From Histomonas meleagridis (lineage: Eukaryota > Parabasalia > Tritrichomonadida > Dientamoebidae), in NCBI GenBank assembly GCA_020186115.1, contig WSYJ01000142.1:248001-312000 (forward strand): a DNA stretch of 64,000 bases. The letters are read 5' to 3'. Below are positions 28,582-37,494 of this stretch, one piece after another. Under the pieces are notes generated by a model, which saw only the letters and a program-made list of their open reading frames with translations, was not told the DNA's origin and ran no database searches. The position numbers were made by a program, and so were the translations under genes. Each line of letters starts with the position of its first letter. Position 1 is the stretch's first letter.

Positions 28582-29142
28582 TTACTCATCATCATCTTCT
28601 TCTTCTGAAATGAAAACAATGTCTACACCTTGAATTTCACCCTTTTCAGTTGAAACATAACAGTTATATCCGCCATCTCCCATTCCAGATGATGAAACGC
28701 ATCCTCCTAGGAGTACACCAGCTCCGTAAGGCGTGTTCAAAGTGAGATCACAACACACTGAATACCATGGCCGATCAGGGCATAATGGCTCTTCAATCTT
28801 GGCAGCAATTTCATTTTTTTCATAGTATTGGATGTCAAATATGCCTGCTTGCCCACTTTCAACGTCAAGACCATGTTTTAGAGTCCATTTCAAAGAAGCC
28901 ATTTCATCTTTAACTGAAGAATGAATTGCACAAAGTTGATGACAGATAGTGCCCCATCCACTGTATGGTTTATAGACTACATATGCTAACCATTTACCTT
29001 TTTTAGCATTTTGTATCATATAATTTCCACTAAAAAACTCCTGCTTCAAAATATCTTTAAGACTAAAACATGGATCAGTTGCTATGATATTTCCTGATAA
29101 GATTTCGAATTCACCAATAAATACAAGTTCTTTGATGTTCAT
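28582..29142 (-). CDS. DUF4241-like protein
   Basis: This 186-residue protein resembles the DUF4241 family, common in bacteria and of unknown function. Visible family features are an early GNIIATDPCF, a strand-rich middle (GKWLAYVVYK) and the GLDVESGQAGIFD motif (family type V..G.A.F.D). The GAGVLLGGCVSSSGMGDGGYNCYV stretch and the C-terminal VDIVFI strand also fit. It ends in a run of acidic residues (EEEDDDE). No signal peptide or membrane segment is seen. A run of ten G bases sits directly before the ATG. Its closest relatives may be bacterial, which would suggest transfer, but that needs a tree. Confidence 0.65.
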   Translation of the reverse strand: MNIKELVFIGEFEILSGNIIATDPCFSLKDILKQEFFSGNYMIQNAKKGKWLAYVVYKPYSGWGTICHQLCAIHSSVKDEMASLKWTLKHGLDVESGQAGIFDIQYYEKNEIAAKIEEPLCPDRPWYSVCCDLTLNTPYGAGVLLGGCVSSSGMGDGGYNCYVSTEKGEIQGVDIVFISEEEDDDE

Positions 29143-29144
29143 GA

Positions 29145-29154
29145 GGGGGGGGGG
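29145..29154. repeat. Ten-G homopolymer at a gene start
   Basis: The plus strand has ten G in a row, so the gene strand has ten C ending two bases before the ATG of the DUF4241-like gene. Such a run is rare in this AT-rich DNA. Confidence 0.9.
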
Positions 29155-29475
29155 TCGTTGTCTTTTTTAGTAAACTATTTAAATCATATCACAAAACAAC
29201 TGGTCAAGCTAGTGTCACTTTTTTAAACTTGAGAATCAGGAGCGAGATAAATAAATTGAATGTATGTGCAAAGATAAATAACTCGTTTATTAATTTTAAT
29301 TGTTTATGGTAAAACTTTGAATGAAAACGAGTTATTCACCCTCTCGGAAGTTTAATATAGCCAAAAACTTCAGCAAAAGCACAAGATACATGAAATAAAC
29401 GATTGATACAAACAAAAACAAAACGCATCTCCTTCATATAAAATGAAGTGCTTTATGTGATGGATGCTAATGCAT

Positions 29476-30129
29476 TTAGTAAACACGATGTGGTTTGCCC
29501 ATTGTTGAATGGAGTGTGATGGCACCAATTGATTGCCATTGTTTCTTAAGAAGAGAAACTACATAGTTTGTAGCAAGCATAACATTTTGGTATACTTGTT
29601 CTGGTTTCATTGCAACGTTAGCAACAGCTACACCAAATGCAATTGATTTCTTGAGCCTGAACTTGACTGTCTTACGGGCTTCATCAACAGCGTCTGCAAC
29701 TTTGTCCGATGAACGAATTGGTGCTGGGAATTTACCTGTCTTGTTGAATGCTGGACCGAGTGTCTTATTGAGATTTTTGATGATTGTATCAGATGCAAGG
29801 AATAGGTGATGCTTCTTAGCCCAATATTTGATTGTCTTCTTATCCTTATTAAAGTTAGTAAGTGTTTGAAGATCATAATATGGAACATTGATAGCAGCTG
29901 CTTGCTCACAATGAATCTTATCACCCATAATACCAATGCGAAGGCCTGGGCGGATTACGTTCGGAAGCTTGATGCTACCAATAAAACGCTTATCCTTAGC
30001 AATATTATAACCTTTAAGACGAATTTGAAGTTCAATGGTTTCAGTGAACTTCCTCTTCTTCTTGTTGTTAGAATAGTCAAGGATTTCAGCAATGGCGGAT
30101 CTTAAGTTTTCTTGGTGAATGCGAGACAT
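29476..30129 (-). CDS. RPL10A: Ribosomal protein uL1 (RPL10A)
   Basis: This is a cytosolic large-subunit ribosomal protein of 217 residues that forms the L1 stalk for release of tRNA from the E site. Clear family stretches are ETIELQIRLKGYNIAKDKRFIGSIKLP, GDKIHCEQAAAINVP, FLASDTIIKNLNKTLGPAFNKTGKFP, and KSIAFGVAVANVAMKPEQVYQN. The C terminus HSTMGKPHRVY corresponds to the usual SSMGKPQRLY end. Length is normal. The ATG at 30127-30129 has an Inr eight bases upstream. The SUMO-ligase gene starts 62 bases away in the other direction. Confidence 0.97.
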   Translation of the reverse strand: MSRIHQENLRSAIAEILDYSNNKKKRKFTETIELQIRLKGYNIAKDKRFIGSIKLPNVIRPGLRIGIMGDKIHCEQAAAINVPYYDLQTLTNFNKDKKTIKYWAKKHHLFLASDTIIKNLNKTLGPAFNKTGKFPAPIRSSDKVADAVDEARKTVKFRLKKSIAFGVAVANVAMKPEQVYQNVMLATNYVVSLLKKQWQSIGAITLHSTMGKPHRVY

Positions 30130-30135
30130 TCAAGA

Positions 30136-30140
30136 AATGA
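30136..30140 (-). promoter_or_regulatory. Initiator (Inr) of RPL10A
   Basis: TCATT on the minus strand, followed by TCTTG, lies eight to nine bases before the ATG and fits TCA+1YW. Confidence 0.65.
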
Positions 30141-30191
30141 GTACGGCCACGTCCCTCAATTATTTGAATAACTGTGTTTAGTTTTTAACCA

Positions 30192-31208
30192 ATGAAATGT
30201 GATATGAAATATCTATTGATAAAAGTGTCAACTTGCCCCTTCAAGATGCAAGATGATGATGAACCAATAATAGTTTCTTCGAAAGGTGGTAATTTTTCAG
30301 GTCCCTTTTCAATTCTGCAACATTTTTCAGGACTATCCCATCGTTCGGAATTAATAGATTTTGATTCATTAACGGAACAGGAAAAAGAACTCTTTGATCC
30401 TGAAAAATTATCATGTTTTTATATAAAACCTCATATTAGTGAAGAGCTTATTTTTGGTCCATTACAAATGTGGAATGATTCAGATCAATATTCTGGAACA
30501 TTTAATGTAAGCCAGTCAGTAAGAAGGATTATGCAATCCAATAAGTACATTGTTCCCGTTGCTTTTTGTATAACAAAAGATTCATATTTGTGGCCTCTTC
30601 ACTTTTCGATCACATTAAATGGGGTACGTTATGATAGACCAGAGTTTAACATTAATCCAGAATCTCAAGGATATTGGCTTAATTTGTCATCATCTTTCTC
30701 CTTTTCATCAAATCAAATTCAAGTTTATGCTGATTCTAATGTATCTCAGAAGTTCATAATTGTTATTCGTCTTTTCTGCGCTCCAACTGACCTTGATCTA
30801 GCTAAAAAAGTTCTAACTCATCCACATACAGATTTAGATCATTGGAAAGAACTTTTCAAAATTTATAAATCAGAGAACGAAGATGCTGTTGTATCTAATA
30901 CTTTTGTTCTCTCTTTAAATTGTCCAATTGGTCTTTGGAAAATTACTGATCCATGTCGCAGCATTAACTGTTCACATCTTCTGTGTTTCGATTTAATGAC
31001 ATTTCTACGTTATGCAAGAAGCTATGGTCAATGGAAGTGCCCAATTTGCGGTAAGGAGTGCACATTAGACGAACTGCAAATTGATGACTTTGTGCAACAG
31101 ATAATCAATACTTTACCCGAAAAGTGCGAAAGCGCATTTGTAAATGAAAATGGTGATTATAAAGTGGATAAAATTGTTAATGATGATGTTATTGAAGAAT
31201 CGGACTAA
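30192..31208 (+). CDS. PIAS/Siz-type SUMO E3 ligase (MIZ/SP-RING)
   Basis: This 338-residue protein has an SP-RING (zf-MIZ) finger at about 245-310. It reads LNCPIGLWKITDPCRSINCSH, then LLCFDLMTFLRYA and QWKCPICGKECTLDELQIDDFVQQII. The NCSH..CFD and W.CP.C signatures are those of PIAS and Siz ligases, which promote SUMO transfer from Ubc9 and act mostly in the nucleus. The region before it (about 40-200) may correspond to a divergent PINIT-like domain. No SAP domain is evident, so it is shorter than animal PIAS (about 600 residues). An internal ATG at 30246 is a possible alternative start. The C terminus is acidic and ends VIEESD, which could be a SUMO-interacting motif. Confidence 0.85.
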   Translation: MKCDMKYLLIKVSTCPFKMQDDDEPIIVSSKGGNFSGPFSILQHFSGLSHRSELIDFDSLTEQEKELFDPEKLSCFYIKPHISEELIFGPLQMWNDSDQYSGTFNVSQSVRRIMQSNKYIVPVAFCITKDSYLWPLHFSITLNGVRYDRPEFNINPESQGYWLNLSSSFSFSSNQIQVYADSNVSQKFIIVIRLFCAPTDLDLAKKVLTHPHTDLDHWKELFKIYKSENEDAVVSNTFVLSLNCPIGLWKITDPCRSINCSHLLCFDLMTFLRYARSYGQWKCPICGKECTLDELQIDDFVQQIINTLPEKCESAFVNENGDYKVDKIVNDDVIEESD

Positions 31209-31397
31209 AAAATGTTTGTATAAATTAAAATGTTCTTAAATTATTTTTTTGTTATACCATTATGTGTTCAATTTCAATCCAGCAAATGAAATAATAGAAA
31301 AAATCCATAAAATAATGTGAATTATATCTAAAAAATATGTAAATAATTTATTATTTTTATAAAATGAGTGTATAGAAATTAATTTTGATATAAATTC
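31209..31397. other. Short AT-rich gap
   Basis: The 3' flank of the SUMO-ligase gene. Nothing was recognised in it. Confidence 0.5.
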
Positions 31398-31793
31398 CTA
31401 TTTTTCTTCATATGCATGAAGTAATTGTTCGATTTCTGTATGACCTTTGAAGGATGCATACATGGTTGCTGAACATAATAATTTTTATATTTTTCAGATT
31501 TTATTATAAAATAAAAAAATATTAAAATAAAAATCATAAATGCTGTTTTAAATAATTTATGTAACTTCCAAATATTATTTTGAAATCCAAAATTATTAAA
31601 ATAAACATCAAATAAAACAAACAAAAATCTTTAGCATTAATATCAGTTCCTTCTTGTCCAAGAAGGAATTTAACTATTTCTGTTAAACCATTTCCAGTTG
31701 CAATTATATTTCCTGTTTCAAATGTTTTAAATAAATTCTAAATATTATTTTGAAATTTCAAATTATTTTAAATAACAAATTGTATAAATAAAT
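31398..31793 (-). pseudogene. Decayed ankyrin array (minus strand)
   Basis: A 30-codon block at 31627-31716 reads TGNIIATGNGLTEIVKFLL then GTDINAKD. It is preceded by a spacer of 77 nt (31717-31793) and followed by one of exactly 80 nt (31547-31626). A second block is decayed. It starts AF at 31546, is filled with AT-rich sequence, and then gives MYASFKGHTEIEQLLHAYEEK with stop at 31398. This has the same module as the intact-looking array just upstream at 32119-33047 and could be its decayed 3' continuation or a separate copy. Confidence 0.65.
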
Positions 31794-32118
31794 ATTTTCA
31801 TCATTTAGATCAAGAAGCTATTGATCTAAAAAATATTATTTTTTCTAGTTATTCATGAATTTTATATTGTTTTAGAACCTGAAACCCACCATGAAAAAAA
31901 AAAATTCATTCAAATTCTTCATTTTTTTCTCCCATTTTTTTAAAAAATTGATGTAAAAAATTATATAAAGTGGAGATCTGGTTTATTTTAGATATTTATT
32001 TTCAGCATAAATTGGAATCGTTGTTTTATAAATTATATAACCTGAAAATGAAAATCTTAACGAATGCTCGTTATAATAAAAAACCATTTTTTATAAGAAA
32101 AATAAAAATAGTGAACTA
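31794..32118. other. AT-rich gap between two ankyrin arrays
   Basis: No open frame of note. It may hold very decayed ankyrin or spacer sequence, since words like AATATTATTTT recur, but I cannot support a call. Confidence 0.4.
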
Positions 32119-33047
32119 TTAGTTTATGAAGCAAGTACTTTTGGTTGCACCTTTTTCAAGTAATAATTTGATCACATCTGCTTGATGCAGTCTAGAAGCT
32201 TTTTCGATTGCCGTATCATAATTTTATAAGAAATTCCAAATATTTTATCGAAATTAAAAATAATCAAAATAAACATTAAACAAAGCTATTAAATATTTTT
32301 AGTATTAACATCAATTCCTTCTTGTTCAAGAAGCAATTTCACAATTTCTGTGTGACCAAACCCAGATGCCATCATAAGTGGTGTATCAAATATATTAAAT
32401 AATTTCCAAATATTATTTTAAAATACTAAATTATTAAAATAAATATTATCTTTAACATTAATATCAATTCCTTCTTGTTCAAGAAGTAATTTAACAAATT
32501 CTACTTTGCCACCTGTGGATGCTGTCAAAAGCGCTGATATAAATATTTTAAATAATTCCCAAATGTTATTTCGAAATATAAAATTATTAAATCAAAATTT
32601 AAACACAACAAACAAATATTTTTAGCATTGATATCGATGCCTTTTTGGTTAAGAAGCAATTTAACAATATCAATATGACCATTTTGAGTTGCTAATATAA
32701 GTGGTGTATTAAATATTTTATATAATTTCCAAATATTATTTTGAAATTTTAAATTTTTAAATAATATTTTAAGATTAACATTTAAATATCTCTGACATTT
32801 ACATCAATAACTCCAATATTTTCAAGAAGTAATTGAACAGCTTCAATATCACCTTTATCAGAAGCAACAAGAAGTTCTCTATATATTGTAAATAAACTTC
32901 AAAATTTGTTGAGAAATCTTATATGATAAAAAAAAATATCAAACAAGATAAGTATACATCTTTAGAATTTTTCATTTCTTGATCTATAAGTTCGTCTAAT
33001 ATTTCTGTTGGATCACCCCCATCAGGAGATAAAGTGTTCATTTCCAT
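32119..33047 (-). CDS. Ankyrin-repeat gene split into six open blocks by AT-rich spacers
   Basis: On the minus strand an ATG at 33047 opens a 30-codon block (MEMNTLSPDGGDPTEILDEL and so on to KNSKD, 32958). Five ankyrin blocks follow: 32880-32788, 32707-32618, 32537-32448, 32384-32295 and 32214-32119. The last ends STCFIN and stop. Every block is open and free of frameshift; together they give about 182 residues. Typical blocks read TPLILATQNGHIDIVKLLL to NAKN, exactly 30 codons. The spacers are 77, 80, 80, 63 and 80 nt, contain stops, and resemble each other (AATAATATTTGG, AAATTATTTAAAATATTT). If the spacers are removed the frame is continuous. They lack shared GT-AG ends, so they are not ordinary introns. 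Either the gene uses unusual introns or the locus is an unexpressed, recently copied array. Ankyrin proteins bind other proteins; the partner is unknown. Confidence 0.5.
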
Positions 33048-33289
33048 CGCTAGGTTGAACCGTGTGGGTGAAAAACGTTTTTCTCAATTTCAAATATTCA
33101 CAATTTTCAATAAATTCAAAAAGTGGCGAAAAGGAGATAAATCTATCTTGAAAAATGAATTGTCGCAAGATAGCAATGTTTTTCCAAGAATTTTTTTGTA
33201 AACATAAGCAAAAATGTGTGGTGTTTATTTCAGGGTTTGTATAAATATTGACTAAATATACACAAAATTATTTTGAAATTTTGTTTTAG

Positions 33290-33593
33290 TTTCGACATCT
33301 TATGATTATTCGAATTTCTTCACGTACTTAATTCAAAAGATAAATAAATAACAAAACAACAATTATTCTCATATCTTTTCTGTTTTAGTTATAAATAAAA
33401 TCACTATCACATTAGCAATACAATTGTAATATTAACCCATAATATGAAAAATAAAGAAGAAATTGACGAAAATTTGCTGCGATCGGAAGAAAGTGAACAT
33501 TGAACTACAAATACAATTACAACAATAATATCATCATCTAATAATTAATAAGATCCATTTACGGAAGATTTCAAAATTCTTGAACAAATGTAA
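33290..33593 (+). pseudogene. Relic of a BspA-like membrane anchor and tail
   Basis: This plus-strand stretch aligns with the end of the BspA-like gene at 6840-8704. It reads SYDYSNFFTYLIQ, then a decayed hydrophobic part, then KNKEEIDEN, RSEESEH, stop, TTNTITTIISSSNN, two stops, and DPFTEDFKILEQM. The DPF motif of the tail is kept although several stops are present. It is a detached 3' end without LRR units. Confidence 0.65.
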
Positions 33594-33783
33594 ATACATT
33601 GTTTAATAAGTCTAAAATAAAGATATCACTTTGATACAATTTTTTAAGTATAAAATGGTAATAAATATTTATATATATATATTTGAATAAATTTTTGAAA
33701 TGATATGAAATGTTTATAGGATTTTGTTAAAAATTAAATAAAAAAAATTATTTTTGAACTAATAATATTTATTATTCACACAT

Positions 33784-36700
33784 TCAATCTGCTTCATCCT
33801 CTTCTTCTTTTTTCTTCTTCCTTTCTTCCTCTTTTCTTCTTCTTTTTTCTTCTTCTCTCTTTCTTCTTTCTTCGATTTCTTTTCTCTTTCTTTCTTCTCT
33901 CATTCTTTTATCTTCTTCAGCTTGAATTTCTTCAAACTTCGTAATATTTGCTTTTAACTTATCGACGAGATTACTTAAAGAAGTAATAACACTTGATACA
34001 GTCTCAAACATTGGTAAACAGACAGATTTATAAAATCCGATTTTAGATCTTTGTCTATCTAAATGTTCTCTGTCATTATAACCTCTTTCATATATCATTC
34101 CTTTAGCTTGTGATAAGTCTCCGTTATTAAAGAATTCATCACAAATAAATTCGGAACATTTTTGTAGTTCATCAAATTCGCCGACGGTTATCGATAAGTC
34201 GGCGGTTTTCATCAACAACTTCAACATCAAAATTCGACCGTTTTCGGATTCGCTCCACTTTTGGCCAACTTTTGAGAAGCTATTCAAAATTTCAAAGTGA
34301 TTTGACATATCGGTTGACAGAATCAAATCGACGAAAATTTGCCAAACGTTCTCCAATTGATTTTCAGGAATTTTTTCGAAAATATTATTTTCATCTTTAG
34401 TTAAAATCGAAATTAATTTCGAACAATGATGAGTTTTTATAACTGAATGATTCTTATATAAAATCGTTAAAGGGATTTCTGCTTTTTTGTTGAATATTTT
34501 AGAAACGTCACCTTCGTAACTTGTGTTATTACATAAACAAGTTACGAAAAGTATAAAAATTTCAAGTTTTGAGAATATTTTATCCAAATTTCCCATATAA
34601 ATCAAATAAGCTAAAAACCTTGTCATTAAAATTATGTTTTTCCAATTATGATATTTCGAAGTATCATTATAACTTTCTTTAATTTGATACAAAAATGAGA
34701 ATAATTTTTCTGATTTAATGTTAAAATTATTTAATAAGTCGAAAGTTTCGAATAAATTAAATATTAACTTAAATGAAGAAATTCCTTGGAATGAACTAAT
34801 ATCGAAACTTAAATTATAATAAAACTTTTGTTCTTCTTCATTTAGTTTTAATTTTTCGGGAATTATATTCTTATTTCGTTCATCTTGTTTAATCCAATTT
34901 TGTAATTCTACTTCAAGTGTACCAAGTTGAGTAATATTCTTTAATTTATATCTTTCAAGTGATAAAGATAAAAACACAGAATATGATTCAAGTAATTTTT
35001 GATCATCATATGTAAACTTTTGTAATGTCTTTTTCCATTGCATTAAAACAGCACCTAAAACATTTCGATCATTTGTTATAATCGGAACAACAATTAAAGA
35101 TTTTTCCGGATTTTGATTATCATTTTCGATGATACTTGTTTTGTTTTGTATAGTTTTATCCACCAAATTATTTCTTCTTTCTTTTTCTTTTTGATCTTCA
35201 GTATCATCATTTGATTTCCCTTGCATTAATTGGGTTATAATAGCACGTTTTACTCCGAGTGAATCTTCAGTTGTTTCTTCTTTCTTTTGTACACGTTTTA
35301 ACTTTGCTTCAATATCTTCATCATAAGCATAAGAAACAAAATTATTATCATTTGAAACTTTATATAATATTACAATTACTGCGCCAATAACTTTACGAAT
35401 ATTTTTAAGTATTTCTTCCATCATTTTCTTTACCGTCTGTGGATGTGATAACGAATAAGAAATATCGAAAAATGACCGTAATTGTAATGATAAATCAATT
35501 GAAGCACGATATAATCTTGCGTTTTCAATTGAGATACCACAAAATACATTAAATATTTGTATGAGTTTTTCATCTTCTTCAGTGAAAACTCCATCATTTT
35601 TATTAATCATTTCAGTAACGCCTCTAATTTCATGTTTATCATCAAAGATTGGGACACATAATAATGTTAATGTTCGATAACCAGTTGCTAAATCAGTTGC
35701 CTTATTAAATCGTGGGTCTTCATAAGCGTCATGAATATTTAATATTTTCCCTGTTGTTGCGGTATAACCAACAATACCTGCATTAATTGGTACCTCAATA
35801 GAATTAGATAATCCTCCTTGGAAACTTGTCACAAGTTTATCATGTGTTTCATTCACCATAAATAATGAACATCGATCAGCTTTAACAAGTTCACATGCAC
35901 GTTGCATAATGTTTGGTATTAATACATCCATTCGTAATTGTCCAGATAATGTTTCTGCTACTCCTAAAAGTGATCGTAATTTCTTTTGTTGATGAATTGA
36001 ATCCTTTAAAGCTTTATGATTCTTCTCAACTATTGTTGCTGAGTTTAATGATGATATAATATATGGAGCTATTTTAGCTAAGATTTTCTCATCATAATCT
36101 GTGAAGAATTGTGGAATTCGTTTCCCTCGTAATGCTATCGCATATATAATTTGTGAATCTGGATCACGAACTGGTATAATTAAGACGGATAAATCTCCAT
36201 TTCCATCTGTCTTTTGATTATATGCAGAATGAACTCGAGCAGATATACATGAAACCATTACTTGTTGACGTAATGCAAAACCTGGAATCCCTGCTTTATT
36301 TGGTGGTACTACTATTGGCGTATCTGAATCGGGTGTAAATAATTGTATTAATTCACATGATTTATCATATTTATAGATTTCAACACCACGACAACAAAAT
36401 AAATGTGTAAGTTTATCACGGACTGTTTCAATATATTGACGAAGTCGACACGTTTGTACTAAACCTGAGGTAATACTACTATCTAATACTGGTTGAAAGA
36501 ACCATCGCGAATACATTTGACATTTGGATTGAAAATATTCAACAAATTTTTCATCATCAGGTGTGAAAAAATGATTCGAATCTGCTTCTCTAATAACTTG
36601 TACGACTCCTTTAACATGATTAGAACTGTCAAATAGTGGAAATATTAAAACAGGTGAAGTGATGGAGCAAACCGTTCCATCGGTGGACAAATTGAATGAA

Positions 36701-37347
36701 ATATGATCACCCGCATGTTTGAGAATCATTGTTTTCCTGGAATATTGAGAATAACCTACAAGTCCTGTACCATGTGGAAAATATGATGTTGTAGTTGGAC
36801 AATAAAGTACTTTAACAGATGAAACATCATGATAATAAAGTACTTTTTCGGCTAAGAAATATACTTGTAATGTGGATTCGATAAGACGATGAAGTGCTAT
36901 TGTTGATGAATTTGATGCAATTTTATCAAATGCTTCTTCCATTATAAGATGTGATTGAAGTGATTCATATTGTAATGATTTATCTGTACGTGTAGTATCT
37001 ATAGATGAAGATCTCCTTGTACTTAAATGTGGTGAATCACTAGTTTGTTGTAAATGAGATTTTACATCAACGCAACTTGTAAGACCAAATGTTTCTTGAG
37101 GTGGTTTACTTTTGCTTTTTATCTTTTCAATTTGAGCTTTTCGCTTTATTGATATCTTTCTTGACATATATGGAGCAAATTGATTAATCATAGCTGGTGT
37201 TGCATTTGTATCATCATAAATAGTTTCAAGTGGATGTGTAACTCGTGTAACAGCAGGTGATATTGGACGTAATGCGATAAGTTCCTTTACCAAAGACTTC
37301 TTTTCATTGCTATCATGGATCTTTTTTAATATTTTTATAGAAGCCAT
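33784..37347 (-). CDS. Multi-GAF protein with a degenerate cyclic-nucleotide phosphodiesterase domain
   Basis: This 1187-residue protein has about four GAF domains in tandem between residues 140 and 840. The third carries the NKxnFxxxDE motif as NKNDGVFTEEDEKL. A PDE-type helical domain follows at about 880-1130, recognisable from YHNWKN, LYKNHSVIKTHHCSKLISIL, LILSTDMSNHFEIL, LLMKTADLSIT and RSKIGFYKSVCLPMFE. The metal-binding core HDxDHxG of class I phosphodiesterases is replaced by NNTSYEG, and the second His of the HNxxH motif is Asn. Catalysis is therefore unlikely, and it may be a cyclic-nucleotide-binding regulator. The C terminus is a charged coiled coil of Lys, Arg and Glu. The open frame begins with GTG at 37392; the first ATG is 37347. 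No Inr is clear. Confidence 0.85.
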   Translation of the reverse strand: MASIKILKKIHDSNEKKSLVKELIALRPISPAVTRVTHPLETIYDDTNATPAMINQFAPYMSRKISIKRKAQIEKIKSKSKPPQETFGLTSCVDVKSHLQQTSDSPHLSTRRSSSIDTTRTDKSLQYESLQSHLIMEEAFDKIASNSSTIALHRLIESTLQVYFLAEKVLYYHDVSSVKVLYCPTTTSYFPHGTGLVGYSQYSRKTMILKHAGDHISFNLSTDGTVCSITSPVLIFPLFDSSNHVKGVVQVIREADSNHFFTPDDEKFVEYFQSKCQMYSRWFFQPVLDSSITSGLVQTCRLRQYIETVRDKLTHLFCCRGVEIYKYDKSCELIQLFTPDSDTPIVVPPNKAGIPGFALRQQVMVSCISARVHSAYNQKTDGNGDLSVLIIPVRDPDSQIIYAIALRGKRIPQFFTDYDEKILAKIAPYIISSLNSATIVEKNHKALKDSIHQQKKLRSLLGVAETLSGQLRMDVLIPNIMQRACELVKADRCSLFMVNETHDKLVTSFQGGLSNSIEVPINAGIVGYTATTGKILNIHDAYEDPRFNKATDLATGYRTLTLLCVPIFDDKHEIRGVTEMINKNDGVFTEEDEKLIQIFNVFCGISIENARLYRASIDLSLQLRSFFDISYSLSHPQTVKKMMEEILKNIRKVIGAVIVILYKVSNDNNFVSYAYDEDIEAKLKRVQKKEETTEDSLGVKRAIITQLMQGKSNDDTEDQKEKERRNNLVDKTIQNKTSIIENDNQNPEKSLIVVPIITNDRNVLGAVLMQWKKTLQKFTYDDQKLLESYSVFLSLSLERYKLKNITQLGTLEVELQNWIKQDERNKNIIPEKLKLNEEEQKFYYNLSFDISSFQGISSFKLIFNLFETFDLLNNFNIKSEKLFSFLYQIKESYNDTSKYHNWKNIILMTRFLAYLIYMGNLDKIFSKLEIFILFVTCLCNNTSYEGDVSKIFNKKAEIPLTILYKNHSVIKTHHCSKLISILTKDENNIFEKIPENQLENVWQIFVDLILSTDMSNHFEILNSFSKVGQKWSESENGRILMLKLLMKTADLSITVGEFDELQKCSEFICDEFFNNGDLSQAKGMIYERGYNDREHLDRQRSKIGFYKSVCLPMFETVSSVITSLSNLVDKLKANITKFEEIQAEEDKRMREERKRKEIEERRKREEEKRRRKEEERKKKKEEEDEAD

Positions 37348-37494
37348 TTGCTTTGGTACGTTATAAAGTCTACTAACGTTCTTTACGATCACCCAAAACT
37401 GGCCAGTTTTTCAATGAGGCAGTTTAAACTATTGAATTATCGACAAAAAAAAATTGTATTTAAAATTTAGGAAGAAAACAAAATAAAAAACAGT

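Noticed and set aside
32879-32957. A GT-AG intron (GTATAC to TATATAG) between the first two ankyrin blocks
   Set aside because: The ends look right, but splicing there leaves the second block out of frame, and the other spacers lack GT-AG ends. In-frame excision requires 77 nt, not 79.
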